Assembly: GCA_937139475.1 (NCBI GenBank)
Contig: CAKZQF010000123.1
Coordinates: 1-33,672, forward strand
From: an uncultured Gammaproteobacteria bacterium
Lineage (GTDB): Bacteria > Pseudomonadota > Gammaproteobacteria > Enterobacterales > Psychrobiaceae
Direction: 5' to 3'
DNA: 33,672 nucleotides
Below, piece after piece: positions 16,590 through 25,248 of the stretch. Position 1 is the first letter of the stretch. Each line of letters begins with the position of its first letter. Below the pieces are notes generated by a model that saw only the letters and a program-made list of their open reading frames with translations, was not told the DNA's origin and did not search any database. A program made the position numbers and the translations under genes.

Positions 16590-17340
16590 TTTGCTTTTTG
16601 CCTGAGACTTCACCTTGTGCATCATAACTCACTTCGTGAAAACTAATGCCGCCTGTGGGTGAAAACAACAATACGCTAGTGCAGCGAGTTCCATAATTGT
16701 TTTCTGTGCTGTTGATAAATAGTGGCGACAGCGCACGTTCAATCGTTAAAGGTATGCCTGTATCTGGTAATGATTGATCTGGTGCTTGAATATTATTTCT
16801 AAGTAGCTCTACGAGTTCGTCGGCGCAGACACGCCGGGTATTGATTAAGTAATCTGTTAGCAGCTGCTTCCCTAGCGTTACTTTAGGCCATGGTGAATTA
16901 AGCTGAGCATTTGATAAGCCGTGAATTCCTGCATTTACTGTGGTGAATCTTTGTGTCGCGCTGTGGAATACCTGTAAATTATCCTTGTCGCCAAAAAGTA
17001 AATTATAGCCATTATAGCTTGCGGCACTTGTTTGTAATTGTGACTTAAATATTGCCAGAGTTTGATCGCAAACAAGGAAACTGGTTACCAGCTCCCCCCT
17101 TGATTGTGCATTGTTTTTTAAACTTTTTGGATCTCGAATATTTGTTAGCGCAGATATCTTGCCAGCGGCGGTAACGCCTAACCAAGTCCCCCCGGCTTCT
17201 AAGTCAAGGCCAGCGACTATGGGGGAGTCTTGCCAATGCGCTATAGGCTTGGCCGGACGTTGATAAAATTCATCACGATTAGCAATAATAATCAGTGGAT
17301 ATTGCGTTGAAACGTTTTTAGCAATAAAAAGTACGCACAT
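16579..17340 (-). CDS. NRDE (TANGO2-like) family protein
   Basis: 253 residues with the defining motif N21-R-D-E24 in IIIANRDEFYQRP and C2 directly after Met, which could serve as an N-terminal nucleophile. Family marks GGTWLGVT and ALTNIRDP follow, and the C-terminus has NNYGTRCTSVLLF. The fold is likely of the Ntn-hydrolase type. TANGO2 proteins are linked to heme or lipid handling in eukaryotes, while the bacterial role is unsettled. The gene starts 9 bp after the ZIP/permease fusion on the same strand, so it is probably cotranscribed from the Zur-box promoter. It overlaps the HIT gene tail to tail by 11 bp. Confidence 0.88.
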   Translation of the reverse strand: MCVLFIAKNVSTQYPLIIIANRDEFYQRPAKPIAHWQDSPIVAGLDLEAGGTWLGVTAAGKISALTNIRDPKSLKNNAQSRGELVTSFLVCDQTLAIFKSQLQTSAASYNGYNLLFGDKDNLQVFHSATQRFTTVNAGIHGLSNAQLNSPWPKVTLGKQLLTDYLINTRRVCADELVELLRNNIQAPDQSLPDTGIPLTIERALSPLFINSTENNYGTRCTSVLLFSPTGGISFHEVSYDAQGEVSGKKQITL

Positions 17341-17349
17341 TTTGCTCGC

Positions 17350-19062
17350 CTAATGATGATGTTTGTGGCTAAAGAGCTCTAATTTAGGTAGTAGCTCTGC
17401 CACAAAGGCTCTTGCTCCACGTCGTAATAATGACCATGAGATAAGCAGTAAGATGATAATAATACTAACAACTTCCACAATACTAGGGTGACTATGATTC
17501 GTTTCAATGAGTTGCTCAAACGTGACACCGAATACGTTATCTATTATTAGCGCACTACTAATGACAGTGATAGGTAGTAAAGTGACAAACCAGGTGGCTA
17601 ACACCATGCCGTGCTCTTTATTAATGAAGCGAACAAGCTCAAGGCTGATTGTTGGTCCGAGCAACATGAGTACTAAGGCGCTTCCGGGACTCCAACCTAC
17701 CACCAACATGGCGGCAGCCAATGGCGTAATGCCTGTTGCACATAATCTGAATGGAATAGCGATAGCGGCAATAATTAATATGTCGAACCATTGTTGTTGG
17801 TGGTGTCCAAATGTCAGTAGTGTGGCTAACACTAAGCCGACTAACAGCCATGGCGCCGTATGATCAAGTAGATGCTCATAACCATGACGTAGAGCATGCT
17901 GCAACCGGTTTGCAATGTCAGCTTGTTTTTCTGTTTTTACTGCTCTCTTCTCACTAACCCAGCGACTAAGAAACAGTGCCAACAAAATCACAATAACCAC
18001 AGCACACAGTAGTCGAATTGCCGTGAGTTCTACGCCAAGCAAGGGTATTGAAACCAGTAAAGACTCAAACCCTAATATCGGTGCTGAAATTAAAAAAGCC
18101 AGTGCCATGGTCGCATTGGCCCCTTGCTTCCTTAATAGCTGATAGGCTTTAGTTGCATCAGGAATGCAAAAAGGCAGTGGTAGGCCAAGTAGCGCACCAC
18201 GTAGTGTTTGGAACTTAGATGGGCTATCTATTTGTAGTTGCAATGGTTGGCTATCAGAAAATAAAAATTTTGTGATGCTTGATAGCGCCAATGCCAGTAA
18301 TAGATAAGGGGCCAGTGTTGAAGCTAACGTGACAAATAGATCTAGTTGCTGATGCGCCTGTTCGTTTTCGTGTTCATGACCAGTAAGTAAAATCGCGCCC
18401 AGGCAAACTAACCCCAACATAGAGCCGACCCCATCGTAATGGGTGGTGCTTTTCTCAGGCTGGTGATGATGTTCTGCGTATGGGCGATGAAATACTACGT
18501 GGAGCACTGAGCCAGCAATGAAACTCTCAATAAGCGCAATTGTCGATTCACTAAGTCCTGGTAACCATTGAGAACCAAAGTACGATCCCATTGCTGTACC
18601 GATCGCCATTAGGACCAATACGCTAATCGCCACCGCTTTGCCAAAGTGTGGCCTTAATAGCCACCAGATAGTTAGGCCGACAGGTAATCGGTGAGCAATA
18701 ACAGCAATAATAAGGGTGAGTTGGTCAAAGTCTGGTGATTCAATTAATGCGGTACCATCGGTGATGCTATGTAGCACTAAGCCTGATACACCAAGGGCTA
18801 AGGTCGATTTATGAGTTAATGCGGCCGCTTTATGGAATAGACTTTCCGCGATACTAGGGCCCATTAACCCAAGAAGAACAAAGGCAATACTCCAAAGGCC
18901 GACCACTTCAATTGATTCTGGAAGGATGTGAAATAGGACTAACCCACCAATCACCACAAAAATAAAGCCATCGAATAAATCGAGCATCTTGGTATTTTTG
19001 CTAGTGAAGTTGAAAAGCATTGGCCCAATGAGCAAGGCAACAATACTGATAAAGAGGATCAT
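17350..19062 (-). CDS. ZIP-like / ArsP-like (DUF318) permease fusion
   Basis: 570-residue inner-membrane protein with two transporter-like halves. The first (about 1-200) is ZIP-like: HILPES (45-50), HSITDG (98-103), HRLPVG (124-129) and AGSVLHVVFH (183-192) correspond to ZIP metal-site helices, but the usual Glu of HNxPEG is Val. A His-rich loop (H198-H200, then GHEHENEQAH) links to the second half (about 240-570). That half resembles the COG0701/ArsP_1 permeases: LPFCIP with C299, GANATMALAFLISAP, then RLCATG with C441 and SPGSALVLMLLGP. The C-terminus ends KHHH. A Zur box 29 bp upstream points to zinc. Direction of transport is inferred to be uptake. I know of no characterised protein of this architecture. 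Confidence 0.8.
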   Translation of the reverse strand: MILFISIVALLIGPMLFNFTSKNTKMLDLFDGFIFVVIGGLVLFHILPESIEVVGLWSIAFVLLGLMGPSIAESLFHKAAALTHKSTLALGVSGLVLHSITDGTALIESPDFDQLTLIIAVIAHRLPVGLTIWWLLRPHFGKAVAISVLVLMAIGTAMGSYFGSQWLPGLSESTIALIESFIAGSVLHVVFHRPYAEHHHQPEKSTTHYDGVGSMLGLVCLGAILLTGHEHENEQAHQQLDLFVTLASTLAPYLLLALALSSITKFLFSDSQPLQLQIDSPSKFQTLRGALLGLPLPFCIPDATKAYQLLRKQGANATMALAFLISAPILGFESLLVSIPLLGVELTAIRLLCAVVIVILLALFLSRWVSEKRAVKTEKQADIANRLQHALRHGYEHLLDHTAPWLLVGLVLATLLTFGHHQQQWFDILIIAAIAIPFRLCATGITPLAAAMLVVGWSPGSALVLMLLGPTISLELVRFINKEHGMVLATWFVTLLPITVISSALIIDNVFGVTFEQLIETNHSHPSIVEVVSIIIILLLISWSLLRRGARAFVAELLPKLELFSHKHHH

Positions 19063-19090
19063 GGAGTTTTCGCGGTTAAATTATAGGCTA

Positions 19091-19107
19091 ATGTAATAGT
19101 ATAACAT
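19091..19107. promoter_or_regulatory. Zur box before the ZIP/permease gene
   Basis: atgtaatagtataacat matches the core gammaproteobacterial Zur operator ATGTTATAnTATAACAT at every defined position but one (A for T at the fifth). It is centred about 37 bp before the ATG of the leftward ZIP-like gene, a repression position. The neighbouring gene on the other side ends toward it, so no other gene is an obvious target. Confidence 0.85.
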
Positions 19108-19166
19108 AACCTATATCCGTTACCAATGTGAAAGAATCCTCATTAGTAACAGATATAAATAGTGGA

Positions 19167-20231
19167 TTAAATTTTGGCCGCTACAAGCAATGGAATGACT
19201 TTGCGTTTCTTGCTCGAAAGGAAAGCAGCTTCAATAATTTTTACAACTTCTACCGAACTGTCATTATCAACTGGCGATGGTCCCTGTGCGGTAATTGCAC
19301 TATGAAGCTTGTTGTAGAAAGCTAGATAATTACCCTTTGGCGAAGGAGATAATGTTTCCTCATCGCGATCATTCTCTGCATTGTAAATAGAGCCCCAGTC
19401 ATCAATGGCTTCTTCACCAAATTTTTTGCTATCTGGTGCGACACCAATCTTTAATTGATGATGTTGTGGGTCGGTGCCTTGTTTGATATACGAGCCCTTA
19501 TCACCATGTATGACAAAGCGTGGACCAGAGTGTTTGACTAGCGAACTGCTGCGTAATTCAACGCACAACTTGTGATTATAGTTGAGCCTAATGTAAAAAT
19601 TATCGGGGGCATCAGCAGCAGAGCGTTGTGTTGATATATCAGCGAAAACGCTGTCAGGTAAACCAAACAATTGCAGTGATTGCATAATTAGATTAGGAGC
19701 CAGCTCCCAAGTTGCTCCACCGTATTCATTGTTATTACGCCAATTATCAATAACTTCTGGCCAGAATCGGTCCACTCGAGCCGCATAACTGTGAATTTCT
19801 CCCAGTTTTTTGTTTTTAACTAGTGCCTTGATTGCCAAAAAGTCACAGTCCCATAGTCGGTTGTGGAATGTTGCTAAGACTAAGTTTTTTTGCTTTGCTA
19901 ACTCAACCAGCTCCCGTGCTTGGGAAGACTCCAATGCAATGGGCTTTTCAACGACAACATTCTTATTCGCGAGCAAGGCTTGTTTGGCCAATGCGTAATG
20001 TGAGTCATTTGGGGTGGCAATGATTACTAGGCTAATATCGGGCTCTGTCATCAATTGGTCAACAGAGTAATGACGACAGTGACTAGGCATCGAATTTGGC
20101 TTAGAGGTTTTACGTGTTGCGATAGCGCACAAGTTAAAGCCATTGAGTGACTCAATTAGCGGAGTGTGCAATCGTCGGCCGGAGTTGCCATAGCCGATGA
20201 TTGCTGTATTAATTACTCGCTCTGGGGTCAT
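19167..20231 (-). CDS. Gfo/Idh/MocA-family NAD(P)-dependent oxidoreductase
   Basis: 354-residue cytosolic dehydrogenase. The N-terminal Rossmann fold has GYGNSG (13-18). The family motif EKPIAL is at 95-100, with the nicotinamide-site lysine K96. The C-terminal half has the usual alpha/beta domain with RVDRFWPEVIDNWRNN and a GGATWELAPNLIMQ segment that places D/H-type catalytic residues. The pattern resembles YdgJ-like members acting on sugars or inositols, but the substrate is not deducible. The gene is alone between a reversed-facing Zur-box region and the DUF418 gene, which ends 188 bp upstream. A perfect FNR-type box stands 78 bp before its start. Confidence 0.88.
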   Translation of the reverse strand: MTPERVINTAIIGYGNSGRRLHTPLIESLNGFNLCAIATRKTSKPNSMPSHCRHYSVDQLMTEPDISLVIIATPNDSHYALAKQALLANKNVVVEKPIALESSQARELVELAKQKNLVLATFHNRLWDCDFLAIKALVKNKKLGEIHSYAARVDRFWPEVIDNWRNNNEYGGATWELAPNLIMQSLQLFGLPDSVFADISTQRSAADAPDNFYIRLNYNHKLCVELRSSSLVKHSGPRFVIHGDKGSYIKQGTDPQHHQLKIGVAPDSKKFGEEAIDDWGSIYNAENDRDEETLSPSPKGNYLAFYNKLHSAITAQGPSPVDNDSSVEVVKIIEAAFLSSKKRKVIPLLVAAKI

Positions 20232-20308
20232 ATGCTTACTCGCTTATATGCTTTAATGTGAGATAGTGGATTATCTGATTAAAGTAGCGTATTTATTTTA
20301 AGTGAACA

Positions 20309-20322
20309 TTGATCCCTATCAA
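20309..20322. promoter_or_regulatory. Perfect FNR-type box
   Basis: TTGATccctATCAA equals the FNR/EtrA consensus TTGAT-N4-ATCAA at all ten positions, and the symmetry extends one base further on each side (CATTGAT/ATCAATG). On the leftward strand a weak -10 (TTTAAT, 20283-20278) would place the transcript start about 44 bp from the box centre, near the class II activation distance. The target would be the Gfo/Idh/MocA gene. Confidence 0.65.
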
Positions 20323-20419
20323 TGGGGCACGTGCTTAGACAAAAGTTTTAATATGCCTTGCTCATACTGAGAGGCTAACTTGAGCTGGCTTCGTATATTG
20401 GCCCCTCATTTTTATATTC

Positions 20420-21604
20420 CTAAGTAATTGATGGCTCAATTTTTTTATTCTGTGATTGATGATTACGATAAATAAGGTGGCGCCACATTCTTTCTAAAGG
20501 GCCTTGACCGATTCTTGTTTGCCACCATGTTGCTAATAGTAATTGTAAGATAGTCATTACAGCTGCAATGCCAAGGAGTTCAACGCGAGGCATTGCACCA
20601 AATAGGTCAGGTGCTAGCCATCGAAACAGAATCGTCATCGTCAAGGACTGAAAAATATACAGGCTAAATGCCATACGCCCTGCATATTGTAGAGGCATAC
20701 AAAATTGTGAGTTGTTGTTACACATCTTTACACCGCGGGAGCCAATTGCTACGGCTAACATAACTGCAGCCACCATATTTGCAGGCAGTAACAAGGCAAA
20801 ATTTTCGAGAAAATCCCCGTGCCATAATAAGGTTAGTTGACCTGCACTCAGTGCGAAACCGACAATGAAGAGAGTGAACTCTTGTTTATTGCTTAATCCC
20901 TTATAAAAGAAACCACGCTTTATCAGTGCCATTCCCAGCAACATGATGCCACCAAGTAACCAGAACATCAGCGGTAATGCCAGTAGGAGGACACCACCAT
21001 ACTTTATGTTGTACCACACCATGTCGCCAAAAGAGCCTGTTGCCTGATTAATTAGTGCGGATGCATCCTCGGGGCTTAGCGGAATAGCCAACATGCGTTC
21101 TTCTTTTGGTACCTCACCAAGTGACAGAAAAGCGACCAAGGTAAAAATAGCAGTGGCAACGCCAATAAAAATGATTCCTCGACGCATAAGTCGGTCACTA
21201 TCATCTGATATCGCACTGACTAACAACATACCGCATAGCGCATAACTGATGAGAATATCGCCAAAGAAAAGTAGTGTTAAGTGTAATATGCCAAATAATA
21301 GTAGCCAGCGTAGTCTGCTACTTATTAACGCCTTTGCATTATATCCTTTGAGTTCTGCGCGTTGCCAAAACATCACTAATCCGGCACCAAAAAGCAAACA
21401 GAATAGTGAGTAAAAGCGGCTATTGGCAAAGATATACTGAAACGAGTAGGCAATTTTATCTGACAAACTTGGCTCACCAACCCAAGCTGGGCTCATGTAG
21501 GCAGGTTCCGGTGCTGCAAAGGCGACAATATTCATGAACAAAATCCCCAAAATTGCCAAGCCTCTTAATAAATCCATGCTAGCAATACGCTGTGTTAAAT
21601 CCAT
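20420..21604 (-). CDS. DUF418 (YeiB-like) membrane protein
   Basis: 394-residue inner-membrane protein with about eight to ten hydrophobic helices. The N-terminus RIASMDLLRGLAILGILFMN is the hallmark of the DUF418 and acyltransferase-3-related families (R-x2-x-D-x2-RG). The later FSLYIFQSLTMTILF and GPLERMWRHLIY segments match the C-terminal DUF418 region. Relatives are annotated YeiB; their activity is unknown, with a link to acyl transfer suggested by fold. It is divergent from the solute-binding protein gene, with 205 bp between the chosen starts. AAGGAAGG before the ATG is a strong ribosome site. Confidence 0.88.
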   Translation of the reverse strand: MDLTQRIASMDLLRGLAILGILFMNIVAFAAPEPAYMSPAWVGEPSLSDKIAYSFQYIFANSRFYSLFCLLFGAGLVMFWQRAELKGYNAKALISSRLRWLLLFGILHLTLLFFGDILISYALCGMLLVSAISDDSDRLMRRGIIFIGVATAIFTLVAFLSLGEVPKEERMLAIPLSPEDASALINQATGSFGDMVWYNIKYGGVLLLALPLMFWLLGGIMLLGMALIKRGFFYKGLSNKQEFTLFIVGFALSAGQLTLLWHGDFLENFALLLPANMVAAVMLAVAIGSRGVKMCNNNSQFCMPLQYAGRMAFSLYIFQSLTMTILFRWLAPDLFGAMPRVELLGIAAVMTILQLLLATWWQTRIGQGPLERMWRHLIYRNHQSQNKKIEPSIT

Positions 21605-21809
21605 GTTGCCTTCCTTTTATTGTTTTTTTAGGTTACTAAGCATAGCCGAAACGATATTTCATTTTACTTTAATTTGTAACCCTTTATGCAAAGGGAATGT
21701 TATACCCTAAGTGTCAAGATTAAAGTGAATTGTTTAAAACTTGCCCATACTTTGCAATTGAATTAGTATGCAAAGTATTAAAAGTTATACGGATAGTTGC
21801 AAAGATAAA

Positions 21810-22553
21810 ATGAAAAGGATTTTGTTATTCATCTTGATAAACCTTTGGGCTGTTGGCGCTATTGCACAGCAACCACTGCGTATATCTTTTATCGAATACA
21901 AGCCTTTTTCGTCTAATTCTTTACCAAAATTTGGTTTTATCAATGAGATTATCCGAGAGGCATTTGCAATTGAAGGGATTGAGGTAGAATTTATATTAAC
22001 CTCTCCCGCTAAGGCCTACCAATCAATAAAAAATGGCGATATAGACGCATCCTCCGGCTGGGCTCCTACCGAAGAACGTAAAGCATATGCTGGCTTTACC
22101 AAACCTATTTATACATCATCAATTGTACTATTTAGTCACCGTGATAATCCGATTAGCTGGTCTAGGCTTAACGCAAACAAACGCATTGAGATGGGAGTAA
22201 CGAAAAACTACTATTATGGTGAAATGTTTACTAAAGCGCGGACTAATAGATTGTTTTCAGTCCAAACTGCGGTAAGTGACAAAATAAACTTTAAAAAGCT
22301 AATTCGCCGTCGGATTGATGCTTTTCCAATATCATTAAATGCTGGTATTAATATGCTTGAAAATAATTTGTCGCGCCACCAACGAGCAAACATTACTTAT
22401 AGTACAGTGGCCATAGCGAAAGATCCGATGTCATTGATGGTGTCAAAACAATACCGTGATCATCATAAGGTTATTGCGACATTTAATCGCGGTTTAGCAA
22501 AGCTAAAAGCTTCTGGGCGTTATCAAGAGTTAATCGAAAACCGCATTCTCTAA
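21810..22553 (+). CDS. Family-3 periplasmic solute-binding protein
   Basis: 247 residues from this start, exported (MKRILLFILINLWAVGAIAQ, cleavage near 20). The mature part follows the bacterial extracellular solute-binding family 3 (amino-acid binding type): LRISFIEYKPFSSN, GFINEIIREAFAIEGIEVEFI, then the DGxx-like GDIDASSGWAPTEERKAYAGFTKPIYTS and a C-terminal LAKLKASGRYQELIENRIL. No ABC permease or ATPase gene is beside it, so it may be an orphan binding protein or act as a sensor partner. An in-frame ATG at 21768 would add 14 residues before the signal peptide. The later ATG gives a normal signal peptide, although neither has a strong ribosome site. Confidence 0.85.
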   Translation: MKRILLFILINLWAVGAIAQQPLRISFIEYKPFSSNSLPKFGFINEIIREAFAIEGIEVEFILTSPAKAYQSIKNGDIDASSGWAPTEERKAYAGFTKPIYTSSIVLFSHRDNPISWSRLNANKRIEMGVTKNYYYGEMFTKARTNRLFSVQTAVSDKINFKKLIRRRIDAFPISLNAGINMLENNLSRHQRANITYSTVAIAKDPMSLMVSKQYRDHHKVIATFNRGLAKLKASGRYQELIENRIL

Positions 22554-22678
22554 CAATATTGTGGGCTAAGTCACTTTGATTTAGTTATTAATTCCCCCTA
22601 AACCAAGAACTAGCTTGGCTATGGCTACAAATCATTATAAAATTGCACGCAGAATCTAAACATTAATGGGTATTGGCA

Positions 22679-23317
22679 GTGCTAGCTAATCAACTTCGAG
22701 AACTTATCAAGAGCAGTGAGCTAACTGTATCTGATGGCCACCAACAACAATTGGTTAAGTTGGTTGAATTACTCCACAAGTGGAATAAGGCTTATAATTT
22801 GACCTCGGTGCGTAATCCAAGTGATATGTTAGTGAAACATATTATGGACAGCATTGTTGTATCACCTCATTTAGAGGGCAAATGCTTAATTGATGTTGGT
22901 ACGGGCCCGGGCTTACCTGGTTTACCGCTGGCGATTTTAAATCCCGATAAACAATTTTTCTTATTGGATAGTTTGGGCAAGCGCATTCGCTTTATCACGC
23001 AAGTGGTGCATGAGCTAGGCTTAACAAATGTTACACCAATACAGTCGCGCGTTGAGCTATTTACACCCGCAGATGAGCGCTGGCCAGAGCATGGTTTTGA
23101 TGGCGTTTTAAGTCGGGCATTTGCGTCGCTGGACGATATGCTCGAATGGTGTCATCATCTACCTAATCAGCAAGGTAAATTTTATGCGCTAAAAGGTGTC
23201 GTTCCAGCCCAAGAGCTCGCACGATTACCAAGTAATCTAGCGCTTGATAGTATTCAACCATTGATAGTTCCTGAGCTTGAAGGTGAACGTCATTTGGTCT
23301 TAATAAAGCAGCAGTAA
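22679..23317 (+). CDS. rsmG: 16S rRNA (guanine527-N7)-methyltransferase
   Basis: SAM-dependent enzyme that forms m7G527 in the 530 loop of 16S rRNA. It has about 212 residues, near the usual 206-210. [15 protein letters not shown] is the family's N-terminal signature. The SAM loop is [16 protein letters not shown], followed by [11 protein letters not shown] and the catalytic-region [15 protein letters not shown] at 22679 gives the typical start [13 protein letters not shown] at 22673 is an alternative. It heads the conserved rsmG-parA-parB-atp order. The usual upstream partner mnmG is missing here, replaced by the solute-binding protein gene. Confidence 0.95.
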   Translation: MLANQLRELIKSSELTVSDGHQQQLVKLVELLHKWNKAYNLTSVRNPSDMLVKHIMDSIVVSPHLEGKCLIDVGTGPGLPGLPLAILNPDKQFFLLDSLGKRIRFITQVVHELGLTNVTPIQSRVELFTPADERWPEHGFDGVLSRAFASLDDMLEWCHHLPNQQGKFYALKGVVPAQELARLPSNLALDSIQPLIVPELEGERHLVLIKQQ

Positions 23318-23361
23318 CGTATAATTCGTACAATAGCGCATATTTAGAAGGGATAATGATC

Positions 23362-24144
23362 GTGGCAAGAGTAATTGCAGTAGCGAATCAAAAAGGTGGC
23401 GTTGGTAAAACAACAACTGCTGTAAATTTAGCAGCGTCTCTGGCTGCCACTCGCCGTAAGGTCTTATTAATCGATCTAGACCCTCAAGGTAATGCGACCA
23501 TGGGCAGTGGGGTCGATAAGTACGAAGTCCCGACAACAGTATATGATTTACTTGTTGATGAGATGCCGGTTGAAGATGTTATTGTTAAAGATACTAATGG
23601 TCAATACGATCTCATTGCAGCAAACGCCGATGTGACCGCTGCTGAAATAAAGCTTATCGAGTTCTTTGCGCGCGAAGTGCGTCTAAAGAATGGCCTTAAG
23701 CCGGTACTCGATCAATACGACTTTATTTTTATCGATTGCCCGCCAGCGTTAAACTTACTCACCATTAACGCAATGTCTGCTGCCAACAGTGTCTTGGTAC
23801 CAATGCAATGTGAATACTTTGCATTGGAAGGGTTGACGGCTTTAGTTGATACCATCAGTAAATTGGCCTCAGTCGTTAACCCTGATCTTGTCATCGAAGG
23901 CATACTGCGCACCATGTATGACCCTCGTAATCGTTTGGCTAATGACGTATCAGATCAATTAAAGCAGCACTTTGGCGATAAAGTTTACCGTACTGTTATT
24001 CCGCGCAACGTGCGTTTGGCCGAAGCACCAAGCTTTGGCGCGCCAGCAATGTACTATGATAAATCCTCAACAGGTGCTAAAGCCTATCTTGCATTGGCTG
24101 GTGAAATGTTACGCAGAGCTGAACAAGCGCCACTGGCCAGTTAA
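23362..24144 (+). CDS. parA: Chromosome-partitioning ATPase ParA (Soj)
   Basis: About 260 residues of the Walker-type ParA/MinD family, which binds DNA nonspecifically as an ATP dimer and moves ParB-parS complexes to segregate the origin region. The deviant Walker A is KGGVGKTTT, with K16 as catalytic lysine and signature K11. Walker A-prime is LIDLDPQGNATMG, and Walker B is FIFIDCPPAL. GTG at 23362 gives MARVIAVANQKGG as in relatives and is 9 bp after AGAAGGG; ATG at 23356 (MIVARV) is only 3 bp after it. It is followed 26 bp later by parB and preceded closely by rsmG. Confidence 0.96.
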   Translation: MARVIAVANQKGGVGKTTTAVNLAASLAATRRKVLLIDLDPQGNATMGSGVDKYEVPTTVYDLLVDEMPVEDVIVKDTNGQYDLIAANADVTAAEIKLIEFFAREVRLKNGLKPVLDQYDFIFIDCPPALNLLTINAMSAANSVLVPMQCEYFALEGLTALVDTISKLASVVNPDLVIEGILRTMYDPRNRLANDVSDQLKQHFGDKVYRTVIPRNVRLAEAPSFGAPAMYYDKSSTGAKAYLALAGEMLRRAEQAPLAS

Positions 24145-24170
24145 AAAATTAAAATAAGTAGAGTTAACAG

Positions 24171-25082
24171 ATGTCACCAAAAAAACGTGGTTTAGGCAAA
24201 GGTTTAGATGCCTTATTGAGCACGAGTAATACCGCACGAACCAAACAAGTTGAAGCCGATACAAAAGATGTGTCTAAGCAGGTTATTGAGCAAGAAGGTG
24301 AGTTGCGCCATCTTCCTATTGAATTTCTTGTGCCGGGTGTCTATCAGCCACGTAAAGATATGTCGGCCGATGCGCTTGATGATCTGGCTAGCTCTATTAA
24401 AGCCCAAGGCATTATTCAGCCTATTATTGTACGTCAGCTTGCTGATGAGCAATTTGAAATCATCGCTGGTGAGCGACGTTGGCGTGCTGCACAATTAGCG
24501 CAACTAAGCGAAGTCCCTTGTTTAGTTAAAGAGGTTGACGACCGTGCAACGGTTGCCATTGCATTAATTGAAAATATTCAGCGCGAAGATCTTAATGCGA
24601 TGGAAGAGGCGATCGCCTTGGATCGCTTGATCAACGAGTTCGATCTTACTCATCAGCAGGTAGCAACCGAAGTGGGTAAATCTCGTACTACCGTTAGTAA
24701 CCTTTTACGTCTAAATACATTAAACGATGATGTAAAAGTGTTGTTAGAGCGTGGTGATATCGATATGGGGCATGCCAGAGCATTGCTTGCCCTTAGCGAT
24801 AGTGTGCAAAGTGAGAGCGCACGTGTGGTGGCTGACAAGAACTTAACCGTACGTGAAACCGAACGCTTAGTGCAAAAAACACTTAAAGGTGAGCCGGAAA
24901 AGAAAGAAAAGATCCTCGATCCTAACATTGCGTCATTACAGCAACGCTTGACCGACCACTTGGGGGCAAATGTTGCCATTAAAGATAATGGTAAGGGCAA
25001 AGGTAAACTAACCATCTCATATACCTCCCTCGAAGAGCTCGATGGAGTGCTAGAACACCTGAATTTGCAATCATTAGACTAA
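24171..25082 (+). CDS. parB: Chromosome-partitioning protein ParB (Spo0J)
   Basis: 303-residue DNA-binding CTP-dependent clamp that loads at parS sites and works with ParA. The N-terminal basic RGLGKGLDALL (6-16) is the ParA-contacting tail. The CTP-binding region includes GERRWRAAQLA (100-110) and ENIQREDLNAMEEA (134-147). A helix-turn-helix follows at about 161-181 (HQQVATEVGKSRTTVSNLL). The C-terminal dimerisation domain ends the protein. No parS site was found in this window. A terminator follows 24 bp after the stop, so the parAB transcript is separable from the ATP synthase operon. Confidence 0.96.
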   Translation: MSPKKRGLGKGLDALLSTSNTARTKQVEADTKDVSKQVIEQEGELRHLPIEFLVPGVYQPRKDMSADALDDLASSIKAQGIIQPIIVRQLADEQFEIIAGERRWRAAQLAQLSEVPCLVKEVDDRATVAIALIENIQREDLNAMEEAIALDRLINEFDLTHQQVATEVGKSRTTVSNLLRLNTLNDDVKVLLERGDIDMGHARALLALSDSVQSESARVVADKNLTVRETERLVQKTLKGEPEKKEKILDPNIASLQQRLTDHLGANVAIKDNGKGKGKLTISYTSLEELDGVLEHLNLQSLD

Positions 25083-25106
25083 TTAACTACAACTGCCTCA
25101 AAATGA

Positions 25107-25135
25107 CACGCTAGCCCAAGCGCTAGTGTGTTTTT
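25107..25135 (+). terminator. Intrinsic terminator after parB
   Basis: Stem cacgctagc (25107-25115) pairs with gctagtgtg (25122-25130), with one G-T wobble and a 6-base loop, followed by TTTTT (25131-25135). It separates parAB from the atp promoter. Confidence 0.85.
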
Positions 25136-25220
25136 AACAAATTTATAACACTATATGGTGTGCTTCATCAGTCTTTAGTCTCGGTTTACGTATTATTATG
25201 TCAAATCTGGTGCGTTTGAG

Positions 25221-25248
25221 TTGCAATATTGGGCAAAAAACGTATACT
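25221..25248 (+). promoter_or_regulatory. Probable sigma-70 promoter of the atp operon
   Basis: TTGCAA (25221-25226) and TATACT (25243-25248), spaced 16 bp, form a good promoter in the parB-atpI gap about 95 bp before atpI. Position after the parB terminator supports it. It was not tested against other weaker -10-like sequences in the same AT-rich gap. Confidence 0.6.

Noticed and set aside
19128..19325. 65-codon plus-strand frame beside the Zur box
   Set aside because: Mostly antisense to the end of the oxidoreductase gene, with no ribosome site or domain. It was considered as a second Zur target and dropped.
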